From Peptostreptococcaceae bacterium (GTDB lineage: Bacteria; Bacillota; Clostridia; Peptostreptococcales; Peptostreptococcaceae), in contig JAFOOW010000052.1 of the NCBI GenBank assembly GCA_017425305.1, positions 1-5,851 of the forward strand: 5,851 nucleotides of DNA, read 5' to 3'. The translations under genes were made by a program, and so were the position numbers. This document shows positions 1-5,851 of this stretch, one piece after another (within the stretch, counting starts at the first letter, position 1; each line of letters opens with the position of its first letter). The notes below the pieces were generated by a model. That model saw only the letters and a program-made list of their open reading frames with translations. It had not been told where the DNA came from and did not search any database.

Positions 1-5
1 GCAAT

Positions 6-67
6 AAAAAAGACCATCTTAATCAAGTAATAAGAGTAAATTTACTCTTATTTACTTGGTATAAGAT
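6..67 (-). terminator. Rho-independent terminator ending the aspS operon
   Basis: A long inverted repeat starts 14 bases beyond the aspS stop codon. The core arms are 24-40 and 41-58, complementary throughout except for one bulged base. An outer stem, 16-23 with 59-67, extends it with one bulge and one G-U pair. Read on the minus strand, the hairpin is followed by GGTC and then six T residues (complement of 6-11), the U-run expected of an intrinsic terminator. No T-run follows the hairpin on the plus strand, so it acts only on the minus strand. The stem is unusually A+T-rich, as is common in low-GC clostridia, and makes up for this with length. Confidence 0.88.
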
Positions 68-81
68 AGCCTTCTATATTA

Positions 82-1872
82 TTAGTCTTCTTTTTTTATA
101 TCAACTTTTATACTTAACTCTTCTAATTGAGCTGCTTCTGCTACTGCAGGTGCATTTGTCATAGGACAAACAGCACTTTGATTTTTAGGGAATGCTATAA
201 CATCCTTTATGTTAGTAGTTCCAGCAAGTATCATAACAAGTCTATCAAGACCGAATGCTATACCTGCATGAGGAGGAGTTCCATATTTGAAAGCATCTAA
301 TAAGAATCCAAACTTTTCATTAGCTTCTTCTTCAGAGAATCCTAATGCTTTAAACATTTTTTGTTGAACTTCTGAATTGAATATTCTAACACTTCCTCCA
401 CCTACTTCATATCCATTTATAACTATGTCGTAAGCTTTAGCTCTTAATGATGCTTTATCATCACCTTCAAGCTTTTCTATATCTTCATCTAATGGAGATG
501 TGAATGGATGATGTTTAGCTACCATTCTTCCTGTTTCTTCATCTTCTTCAAATACAGGGAACTCAGTTACCCATAACATGTTATATACATTGTTATCTAA
601 TAAGTCAAGTCTTCTTGCAACTTCAAGTCTAACTTGTCCTAATGCATCAAATACAACAGCATTCTTATCAGCAACAAATAATAATAAGTCTCCTGGTTCT
701 GCATTCATTCTATCTAATATAGCAGTCATTTCTTCTTCTGAGAAGAATTTAGCTATTGGAGAAGTAACTTCTCTATTTTCACCTATTCTCATCCAAGCAA
801 GACCTTTTGCTTTGTATGTCTTAGCATGATCTTCTATCTTAGCTAATTGCTTTTTGCTTATTTCTTCTGATTTACCTTTTACATTTATCCCTCTAACACT
901 CATTCCATCTTTAGTAGCATTAGCAAATACTCCAAACCCACAGTTAGCTACTATATCAGATATATTAGTTAATTCATAACCAAATCTAGTATCTGGCTTA
1001 TCTGAACCGTATCTTTCCATAGCTTCTGCATAAGTCATTACAGGAAGAGGTAATTGTACGTCTACACCTATAGTTTCTTTAAATACTGTTTGAACCATTT
1101 TTTCCATTATAGCCATAACATCTTCTTGCTCTACAAATGACATTTCACAGTCTATTTGAGTGAATTCTGGTTGTCTATCAGCTCTTAAGTCCTCATCTCT
1201 AAAACACTTAACTATTTGGAAGTATCTATCCATACCACTTACCATCAATAATTGCTTAAATAATTGTGGAGATTGTGGTAATGCATAGAATTTACCTTCA
1301 TTAACTCTACTTGGAACTAAGTAGTCTCTAGCTCCTTCTGGAGTTGGTTTTATTAAGAAAGGTGTTTCTATTTCAAAGAAATTATTTTGAGATAAGTAGT
1401 TTCTAACTATGTTAGCTACTTTACTTCTTAACATTAAAGTCTTTTGCATAGATGGCTTTCTTAAATCTAGGTATCTATATTTTAATCTTAACTCTTCAGA
1501 TACATTATCATCATCTTTTATATATATTGGTGGTGTTTCTGATTTATTTAATACTTTTAATTCAGTAGCAAATACTTCTATATCCCCTGTTGGCATGTTA
1601 GGATTTTTAGATGATCTTTCTGCAACTTTACCTTTAACAGCCACAACATATTCAGATCCTAATTTTTCAGCTTTAGCAAAAGCTTCCGCATTTATATCTG
1701 TATCAAATATTATTTGACATAATCCGCTTCTATCTCTTAAGTCAACAAATACTAATCCACCTAAGTTTCTTTTCTTTTGTACCCATCCCATAAGTACAAC
1801 TTCTTCGTCTATGTTAGCTTCTCTTAAGTCCCCACAGTAGTGAGTTCTCTTTAATCCATTTAGAGTTTCCAT
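82..1872 (-). CDS. aspS: Aspartyl-tRNA synthetase (AspRS), class IIb
   Basis: Cytoplasmic enzyme that attaches L-aspartate to tRNA(Asp) using ATP. The 596 residues are the usual length for the bacterial type. An N-terminal OB-fold anticodon-binding domain (about 1-110, GWVQKKRNLGG at 29-39) leads into the class II catalytic core. Visible are motif 1 (about 165-180), QSPQ at 200-203, motif 2 (FRDEDLRADRQPEF, 224-237, with R225) and motif 3 (GIAFGLDRLVMIL, 537-549, with R544). The bacterial GAD insertion lies at about 290-420. L38 sits where, as I recall, Asp-specific enzymes have Leu and non-discriminating ones have His. This suggests an enzyme specific for tRNA(Asp), but it is inference from one position. 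The ATG start has GGAGGA at 1879-1884, 6 bases upstream, and the product begins with the typical LKRTHYCGDL region. It is the last gene of the operon, 31 bases after hisS and directly before the terminator. Confidence 0.97.
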   Translation of the reverse strand: METLNGLKRTHYCGDLREANIDEEVVLMGWVQKKRNLGGLVFVDLRDRSGLCQIIFDTDINAEAFAKAEKLGSEYVVAVKGKVAERSSKNPNMPTGDIEVFATELKVLNKSETPPIYIKDDDNVSEELRLKYRYLDLRKPSMQKTLMLRSKVANIVRNYLSQNNFFEIETPFLIKPTPEGARDYLVPSRVNEGKFYALPQSPQLFKQLLMVSGMDRYFQIVKCFRDEDLRADRQPEFTQIDCEMSFVEQEDVMAIMEKMVQTVFKETIGVDVQLPLPVMTYAEAMERYGSDKPDTRFGYELTNISDIVANCGFGVFANATKDGMSVRGINVKGKSEEISKKQLAKIEDHAKTYKAKGLAWMRIGENREVTSPIAKFFSEEEMTAILDRMNAEPGDLLLFVADKNAVVFDALGQVRLEVARRLDLLDNNVYNMLWVTEFPVFEEDEETGRMVAKHHPFTSPLDEDIEKLEGDDKASLRAKAYDIVINGYEVGGGSVRIFNSEVQQKMFKALGFSEEEANEKFGFLLDAFKYGTPPHAGIAFGLDRLVMILAGTTNIKDVIAFPKNQSAVCPMTNAPAVAEAAQLEELSIKVDIKKED

Positions 1873-1878
1873 TACTCA

Positions 1879-1884
1879 TCCTCC
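1879..1884 (-). promoter_or_regulatory. Ribosome binding site of aspS
   Basis: GGAGGA on the minus strand, 6 bases before the ATG at 1870-1872. It is strong and well spaced, and it fixes the start codon. It lies in the 31-base hisS-aspS gap, so aspS can start translation independently of hisS. The gap shows no hairpin or T-box. Confidence 0.85.
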
Positions 1885-1903
1885 GCATACTTATTTTGTT
1901 TTA

Positions 1904-3166
1904 TTATAATCTAGTTTTTAACTCTTTAACTATTTCACTTAACTTTATAGTAGTTTGTTCTGATTTAGACATATCCTTTAAAGTTACAGTATCATTTGCT
2001 AATTCATCATCACCTATAACTATTGTGTACTTAGCATTTATCTTATCAGAATATTTAAATTGAGCCTTCATACTTCTATCTAAGTGGTCTCCATCTGCAC
2101 TTATGTGATTTTCTCTAAGGTCTTTTAATATTTTAAAGCTCTTTGTCTTAGCATTTTCTCCTATAGTTGCTATGAATATATCTGTAGACTTAGTATTAGG
2201 TATTTCTATATTATTGCTTTCTAAAGTTAATAATAATCTTTCAACTCCAAGTGCAAAACCTATACCACTAACACCTTTAGGTCCACCTAATTGCTCTACT
2301 AATCCATCATATCTTCCCCCACCACAAACTGTACTTTGAGCACCTATATCATTTGATATTATTTCAAATGCAGTTTTCTTGTAGTAGTCTAATCCTCTAA
2401 CTATTGTTTTGTCAACTTTATAGTTTATATCCATTTCATCTAAGTATACTTTAACTTTTTCAAAGTGATCTTTACAGTCATCACATAGATGATCTATCAT
2501 GTAAGGGATATCTGATAAGTTTTCCTTACAAACAGGATTCTTACAGTCAATAACTCTCATAGGATTTTTTTCTTTTCTTTCATTACATGTTTCACATAAT
2601 ACATCACTTTTAGCATCTAAATATTCTTTTAGCTTTTTGTTGTATTCTGCTCTACAAGTAGGACATCCTACTGAGTTTATACAAGTTTCTAAGTTCTTTA
2701 ATCCTAATTCATTGAAGAATTGTACTGCTAAAGCTATAACTTCTGCATCTATAGATGGTTTGTCACTACCTAATGTTTCTATACCAAATTGATGGAATTG
2801 TCTTTGTCTACCTGCTTGTGGTCTTTCATATCTAAAGCATGGCGTTTGATAGTATAACTTTGTTGGTTGTGTATCAGCATACATTTTATTTTCTATAAAT
2901 GCTCTAACAACACCAGCAGTTCCTTCTGGCTTTAAAGTCATACTTCTATTACCTTTATCTTCAAAAGTATACATTTCCTTTTGAACAACATCTGTTGTCT
3001 CTCCGACACCTCTTTGGAATAACTCTGTATGTTCAAATATAGGAGTTCTTATTTCTTCATATCCAAATAAGCTACATACTTCTTTAAATTTATTTTCTAC
3101 ATAATTCCATTTGTATGAATCCTTTGGAGTTATGTCTTTTGTTCCTCTAGGAGCTTTAGTTAACAT
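1904..3166 (-). CDS. hisS: Histidyl-tRNA synthetase (HisRS), class IIa
   Basis: Cytoplasmic enzyme that charges tRNA(His) with histidine using ATP. At 420 residues it has the normal bacterial length. Motif 1 lies at about 35-59 (GYEEIRTPIFEHTELFQRG, then VGETTD). Motif 2 is at 110-130 (CFRYERPQAGRQRQFHQFG). The histidine-specific signatures are RGLDYY at 257-262 and GGGRYDGL at 282-289. Motif 3 is at 301-313 (GIGFALGVERLLL). The C-terminal anticodon-binding domain is about 325-420. The insertion domain (about 165-235) carries eight cysteines in four pairs: C168/C171, C191/C194, C208/C213 and C228/C231. The E. coli enzyme lacks these, as I recall, so a zinc-binding insertion is likely. The ATG lies inside the end of hemZ (11-base overlap, different frame), with GGAGGT at 3175-3180, which supports this start and coupled translation. 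It differs from HisZ in keeping the complete histidine signatures and the anticodon domain. Confidence 0.97.
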   Translation of the reverse strand: MLTKAPRGTKDITPKDSYKWNYVENKFKEVCSLFGYEEIRTPIFEHTELFQRGVGETTDVVQKEMYTFEDKGNRSMTLKPEGTAGVVRAFIENKMYADTQPTKLYYQTPCFRYERPQAGRQRQFHQFGIETLGSDKPSIDAEVIALAVQFFNELGLKNLETCINSVGCPTCRAEYNKKLKEYLDAKSDVLCETCNERKEKNPMRVIDCKNPVCKENLSDIPYMIDHLCDDCKDHFEKVKVYLDEMDINYKVDKTIVRGLDYYKKTAFEIISNDIGAQSTVCGGGRYDGLVEQLGGPKGVSGIGFALGVERLLLTLESNNIEIPNTKSTDIFIATIGENAKTKSFKILKDLRENHISADGDHLDRSMKAQFKYSDKINAKYTIVIGDDELANDTVTLKDMSKSEQTTIKLSEIVKELKTRL

Positions 3167-4631
3167 CTTTATATACCTCCTTTACCTTCCTTTGTATCAT
3201 TTCATCAACTCTATCGATGTATTGTTCTACATTTTTTACGTTGTCAGTTCTTTCGATTCTATCTTCATCTACATAAACATATTTAGTAATAGCACCCGCA
3301 CCTACTGCGAAGTTACTTTGCTTTTCTTCCATTATTTGAATATTATATATACATTCATAGCCTTCTTTTGCATATCCAATATTCTCTAAGTTTCCAAGCA
3401 TATGTTTTTGTCTATACATATAGTATGGATTTAGTCCCATATCTTTAGCATATTCCATAGATAAATCTATCATCTTTATCATTTCTTCATATCTTGTAAG
3501 TTCGTATTTATCTAGATTTTCTTTTAAAGTAGATGCTCTTTTTATTGCTAAGGTATGAACTGTTAAACTCTCTGGGTCTAGTTCTTTTATTTTTTCTAAT
3601 GTATTTCTAACCATGTCTAAGTCTTCATCTACTAAACCTAAAATTATATCCATATTTATATTATCAAATCCTAATTCTCTAGCCATATGGAAAGTGTCTA
3701 TAATATCATTTACATTATGATCCCTTCCTATCTTTACTAGAGTTTCATCATTCATAGTTTGTGGATTTATACTTATTCTAGATACATTATGTTTTTTCAT
3801 AACCTCTAGTTTTTCTCTAGTTATACTGTCCGGTCTTCCAGCTTCTACAGTGAACTCTTTTATTTTGCTTAAATCTAATTCTTTAAATAATGCTTTTATT
3901 AAAGTATCTAATTCCTTAGGTTCTAATGTAGTAGGAGTTCCTCCACCTATATATAGTGTTTCTATTTCTTTATTTGTATCTTTTAGAAGTTTAGAAAGTC
4001 CTTGTATTTCTTTTATAAGAGCTTGTACGTATTCTTCTCTTAGGTGCCCAAATTGTTTCATAGGGTTAGCTGGGAATGAACAATAAACACATCTTGTAGG
4101 ACAAAATGGTATACTTACATATAAAGATATTTTATTTTTGTCTATAGGGTATATAAATACTCTTTCTCTTTTTGCTATATCTAATGCTAAATCTATTTTT
4201 TCATCTTTTATTAAATAAGTAGTTTTTAAGTTTTGTCTAATTTCATCTTCACTTAAACCTTTATCTAATAAGTTATGGATTATCTTAACAGGTCTAATAC
4301 CTGTTAAGATACCCCATGGTACATAAGACTTAAATAATTCATCTAGCACATTAAATATACTTCTTTTTATTACTATCTTACTATTTTTCTTTATATCTTC
4401 ATCAGTTAATCCTGATATATTTAAAACTTCTTCTTTAGTTATTTTTAATTCATTATTTTCATAGTACTTAGTTGTACTCTTTATTACGTCATTATCTATA
4501 TTAGTCTCATTTACTATTGTTTTTTCAAACTCTTCATTATCTTTTATAAATCTAAATTGAGTAGTAAATAATTTAAATAACTCTGCAACCTCGTATTTGT
4601 AGTCATGTCCTTCTAACTTTATACCTAACAT
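3156..4631 (-). CDS. hemZ: HemZ-family radical SAM protein (coproporphyrinogen III dehydrogenase-like)
   Basis: Predicted cytoplasmic radical SAM enzyme of 491 residues, related to HemN, HemW and HemZ. The N-terminal part (about 1-165) is the extension typical of HemZ and includes WGILTGIRPVK at 106-116. The radical SAM core begins with SIPFCPTRCVYCSF (173-186). C177, C181 and C184 form the CxxxCxxC motif that binds the 4Fe-4S cluster, and the residue two after C184 is F186, not the extra Cys of HemN. SAM-contact elements are GGGTPT (229-234) and VEAGRPDSI (262-270). The C-terminal part has NPYYMYRQK (401-409) and VGAGAIT (443-449), typical of this branch. The family name implies oxygen-independent decarboxylation of coproporphyrinogen III to protoporphyrinogen IX. 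No other heme gene is nearby, so the substrate is uncertain. The start has AAGGAG 8 bases upstream. The stop overlaps hisS by 11 bases. A perfect inverted repeat lies at codons 107-117. Confidence 0.9.
   Translation of the reverse strand: MLGIKLEGHDYKYEVAELFKLFTTQFRFIKDNEEFEKTIVNETNIDNDVIKSTTKYYENNELKITKEEVLNISGLTDEDIKKNSKIVIKRSIFNVLDELFKSYVPWGILTGIRPVKIIHNLLDKGLSEDEIRQNLKTTYLIKDEKIDLALDIAKRERVFIYPIDKNKISLYVSIPFCPTRCVYCSFPANPMKQFGHLREEYVQALIKEIQGLSKLLKDTNKEIETLYIGGGTPTTLEPKELDTLIKALFKELDLSKIKEFTVEAGRPDSITREKLEVMKKHNVSRISINPQTMNDETLVKIGRDHNVNDIIDTFHMARELGFDNINMDIILGLVDEDLDMVRNTLEKIKELDPESLTVHTLAIKRASTLKENLDKYELTRYEEMIKMIDLSMEYAKDMGLNPYYMYRQKHMLGNLENIGYAKEGYECIYNIQIMEEKQSNFAVGAGAITKYVYVDEDRIERTDNVKNVEQYIDRVDEMIQRKVKEVYKDVN
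3175..3180 (-). promoter_or_regulatory. Ribosome binding site of hisS, inside hemZ
   Basis: GGAGGT on the minus strand, 8 bases before the hisS ATG at 3164-3166. It lies wholly within the last codons of hemZ, so ribosomes finishing hemZ pass over it and end 8 bases beyond the hisS start codon. It decides the hisS start and suggests translational coupling of the two genes. Confidence 0.85.
4281..4311 (-). repeat. Perfect 13-bp inverted repeat (RNA hairpin) within hemZ
   Basis: The arms 4281-4293 (TATCTTAACAGGT) and 4299-4311 (ACCTGTTAAGATA) are exact reverse complements around a 5-base loop. After a 2x2 internal loop, four more pairs form between 4275-4278 and 4314-4317. In the mRNA the arms encode part of the WGILTGIRPVK segment of HemZ. 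The paired codons are in register, so wobble bases pair with wobble bases. No U-run follows on either strand, so it is not an intrinsic terminator. The structure is certain as sequence; any function is unknown. Confidence 0.8.
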
Positions 4632-4639
4632 TTTAACTA

Positions 4640-4645
4640 CTCCTT
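4640..4645 (-). promoter_or_regulatory. Ribosome binding site of hemZ
   Basis: AAGGAG on the minus strand, 8 bases before the ATG at 4629-4631, in the 39-base gap after the hydrolase gene. This is the largest gap in the operon. The minus-strand sequence TCCTTT at 4661-4666 can pair with AAAGGA at 4641-4646, giving a 6-bp stem with a 14-base loop that would cover most of this site. Confidence 0.8.
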
Positions 4646-4670
4646 TTTCATTAGTGTAGCAAAGGACCTC

Positions 4671-5291
4671 TTATCTTGGCATATATGGATTAGTTGCTTT
4701 TTCTATACCCATAGTGCTATTTGGTCCATGCCCTGGATATATAATTATATTATCTTCTTGATTAGATAATCTTTTTAATGTTTTTTCCATTTGTTTATTA
4801 TCTCCACTATAAAGGTCTGTTCTTCCCATGCTTCCTGCAAATAAAGTATCTCCAGTAAACATATGATTTAAAACCTTTATACACATACATCCTTTTGTAT
4901 GACCTGGAGTATGAAGGAATGTTAATTTTAAGTCTCCAATTTTAACACTCTCTTTTTCTTCTACATATCTATCTGCTTCAAATTCAGTAGCTCCGCAACG
5001 CATACTATAGCTTAAGTTCTTTTTCTTATCTAATAATATTTCTTGTTCATCTTTATGAGCTATTATCTGAGCATTTGTAGCTTCTTTTAATTCTGGTACA
5101 CAACCTATATGGTCTCCATGTCCATGAGTTAATAATATATATTTAACTTCTATAGAGTTATCTTCTATATATCTCATTAAATCCTTTATATCTCCACCTG
5201 GATCTATCACTGCACCTTCTCTTGTACTTTTATCTGCTACTAAATATGTATTTTCTCCAAAGTAAGTATCTGTAAACTTTTCTATTATCAT
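4671..5291 (-). CDS. Metallo-beta-lactamase-fold hydrolase, short glyoxalase-II-like type
   Basis: Predicted soluble dinuclear metal hydrolase of 206 residues, the length of the short GloB/YcbL-like group that lacks the C-terminal glutathione-binding domain of classical glyoxalase II. All metal-binding positions are present: THGHGDH at 55-61 (H56, H58, D60, H61), TPGHT at 128-132 (H131), TGDTLF at 146-151 (bridging D148) and PGHG at 186-189 (H188). There is no signal peptide or membrane segment. Family members cleave thioesters such as S-lactoyl-thiols, but the substrate cannot be deduced here, and low-GC anaerobes often do not make glutathione. The ATG is preceded by AAGGGGG, 8 bases upstream, partly overlapping the dtd stop codon. 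Cotranscription with dtd and hemZ is likely and does not reveal a role. Confidence 0.93.
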   Translation of the reverse strand: MIIEKFTDTYFGENTYLVADKSTREGAVIDPGGDIKDLMRYIEDNSIEVKYILLTHGHGDHIGCVPELKEATNAQIIAHKDEQEILLDKKKNLSYSMRCGATEFEADRYVEEKESVKIGDLKLTFLHTPGHTKGCMCIKVLNHMFTGDTLFAGSMGRTDLYSGDNKQMEKTLKRLSNQEDNIIIYPGHGPNSTMGIEKATNPYMPR

Positions 5292-5299
5292 TTTATTAT

Positions 5300-5306
5300 C
5301 CCCCTT
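5300..5306 (-). promoter_or_regulatory. Ribosome binding site of the MBL hydrolase, fused to the dtd stop
   Basis: AAGGGGG on the minus strand, 8 bases before the ATG at 5289-5291. It is slightly atypical (G in place of the usual A in GGAGG) but can still pair with the 16S rRNA tail over seven positions with one G-U pair. Its two A residues belong to the TAA stop of dtd (5305-5307), so the two genes are likely translationally coupled. Confidence 0.8.
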
Positions 5307-5754
5307 AAAAAGTTCTTTCTGAATCTATTAATATAGTAACTGGTCCTTCATTTGTTAACTCTACCATCATATTAGCTCCAAACTTACCAGTTCCCACCTT
5401 TATATTTTGCTTAGATGCTTTTTCTATAAATTCTTCGTATAGTTCATTAGCTAAATCTGGTTTGGCTGCATTAGTAAAGTTAGGTCTTCTTCCTTTTCTG
5501 CAGTCACCATATAAAGTAAATTGAGATACCACTAAAAGTTCTCCATTTATATCTTTTAATGATAAATTCATTTTTTCATTTTCATCTTCAAATATTCTTA
5601 GGTTTACTATTTTTTCTAGTAAGTAATCTACATCTGCACTACTATCTTCATGTGTTACACCTAGTAAAACTAGTAATCCTCTCTCTATTTCTCCAGTAAT
5701 ATTTTCATCTACACTTACTCTAGATGATGCAACTCTTTGAACTACTGCTCTCAT
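5305..5754 (-). CDS. dtd: D-aminoacyl-tRNA deacylase (D-Tyr-tRNA deacylase)
   Basis: Cytoplasmic proofreading enzyme that hydrolyses D-amino acids from mis-charged tRNA. From family knowledge, it also removes glycine from tRNA(Ala). The 149 residues match the normal length. The N-terminus MRAVVQRV is the classical Dtd start. The active-site signatures are both present: SQFTLYGD at 77-84 (S77, Q78, T80) and NEGPVT at 135-140 with the Gly-Pro pair G137-P138, which forms the chirality-selecting cis-proline element at the dimer interface. The segment CRKGRRPNF (85-93) is also typical. The ATG at 5752-5754 has a strong AAGGAGGAG sequence just upstream that overlaps the stop codon of relA. Placement directly after relA is, as I recall, common in Firmicutes. 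No key residue appears missing. Confidence 0.97.
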   Translation of the reverse strand: MRAVVQRVASSRVSVDENITGEIERGLLVLLGVTHEDSSADVDYLLEKIVNLRIFEDENEKMNLSLKDINGELLVVSQFTLYGDCRKGRRPNFTNAAKPDLANELYEEFIEKASKQNIKVGTGKFGANMMVELTNEGPVTILIDSERTF

Positions 5755-5757
5755 TTG

Positions 5758-5766
5758 CTCCTCCTT
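5758..5766 (-). promoter_or_regulatory. Ribosome binding site of dtd, fused to the relA stop
   Basis: AAGGAGGAG on the minus strand, a few bases before the dtd ATG at 5752-5754. The first two A residues are part of the TAA stop of relA (5765-5767). The near-perfect Shine-Dalgarno match supports the dtd start and points to relA-dtd coupling. Confidence 0.85.
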
Positions 5767-5851
5767 AGTTTATTACTCTATATATATCTTCAACCCCTGG
5801 TACTGACTTTATTTTTTTCATTAATAAGTTTAATTGTTCTATACTGTTAAC
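5765..5851 (-). CDS. relA: RelA/SpoT (p)ppGpp synthetase/hydrolase, C-terminal end only (cut by window edge)
   Basis: Only the last 28 codons plus TAA are inside the window; the gene continues past 5851. The frame is open from the window edge to the stop and ends [20 protein letters not shown]. This matches the end of the C-terminal ACT domain of long RelA/SpoT (Rel) proteins, where a 'hydrophobic, KI, x, GV, xx, V, xR' pattern closes the last helix and strand. The full enzyme makes and degrades (p)ppGpp in response to uncharged tRNA on the ribosome. The gene order (Rel then Dtd) supports the call. ACT domains also end other proteins, so identity rests on 28 residues plus context. Its stop codon overlaps the dtd ribosome binding site. 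The operon promoter is not visible and presumably lies upstream of relA or further. Confidence 0.8.
   Translation of the reverse strand, partial: VNSIEQLNLLMKKIKSVPGVEDIYRVIN

Noticed and set aside
198..214. TAACAT/ATGTTA inverted repeat in aspS
   Set aside because: Six A+T-rich pairs within a conserved coding segment after motif 3; no U-run and no reason to assign a function.
578..829. Plus-strand open frame of 83 codons inside aspS
   Set aside because: Low-complexity Ser/Leu/Asn-rich shadow of the AspRS reading frame on the other strand.
1409..1717. Plus-strand open frame of 102 codons inside aspS
   Set aside because: Antisense shadow of conserved AspRS sequence, with no recognisable domain and no start signal.
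3111..3389. Plus-strand open frame of 92 codons across the hemZ-hisS junction
   Set aside because: It is antisense to two well-supported genes, has no family resemblance or convincing ribosome binding site, and is rich in Phe/Ile/Tyr as expected from reading A+T-rich coding DNA backwards.
3850..4086. Plus-strand open frame of 78 codons inside hemZ
   Set aside because: Antisense to the radical SAM core of HemZ; no independent evidence of coding.
4637..4651. Four-codon frame ATG AAA AAG GAG TAG overlapping the hemZ ribosome binding site on the minus strand
   Set aside because: Looks like a possible leader peptide, but it has no ribosome binding site at a suitable distance and its Lys-Lys-Glu content is simply the purine-rich Shine-Dalgarno region.
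5662..5674. CTAGT/ACTAG inverted repeat with a 3-base spacer in dtd
   Set aside because: Only five base pairs, and explained by repeated Leu-Val-Leu-Leu codons (TTA, CTA, GTT); expected by chance in A+T-rich coding DNA.

Overview
The window is a compact run of co-directional genes, all on the minus strand, from a low-GC Gram-positive anaerobe. Evidence for this is the A+T-rich coding sequence (TTA, AGA and ATA codons common), strong GGAGG-type ribosome binding sites, tight gene packing and clostridial-type proteins. The order relA-dtd-MBL hydrolase-hemZ-hisS-aspS matches what I recall from Clostridioides difficile and other Peptostreptococcaceae. I assign it to that family with moderate confidence and name no species.

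In transcription order (right to left), the window opens with the last 28 codons of a RelA/SpoT-type (p)ppGpp synthetase/hydrolase (5765-5851, truncated by the window edge). Next come D-aminoacyl-tRNA deacylase Dtd (5305-5754), a short glyoxalase-II-like metallo-beta-lactamase-fold hydrolase (4671-5291), a HemZ-family radical SAM protein (3156-4631), histidyl-tRNA synthetase (1904-3166) and aspartyl-tRNA synthetase (82-1872). An A+T-rich hairpin followed by a U-run (about 6-67) ends the unit. Gaps between genes are 10, 13, 39, an 11-base overlap, and 31 bases. No stretch over 300 bases lacks a gene, and no tRNA, T-box, CRISPR, insertion sequence or phage element is visible.

Most of the genes serve translation quality and its stress control. 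HisRS and AspRS charge tRNA, Dtd removes wrongly attached D-amino acids, and RelA signals uncharged tRNA. The MBL hydrolase and the HemZ-type radical SAM enzyme are passengers whose substrates cannot be read from sequence. Two junctions fuse the upstream stop codon to the next Shine-Dalgarno sequence, and hisS starts inside hemZ, so translational coupling is likely.

This is mostly an ordinary housekeeping operon, and I see no new defence or mobile system. The most unusual signal is a perfect 13-bp inverted repeat with a 5-base loop inside hemZ (4281-4311). Its paired wobble positions include a C and a G where A/T-ending codons would be expected. A second point of interest is the four cysteine pairs in the HisRS insertion domain, which look like zinc sites.
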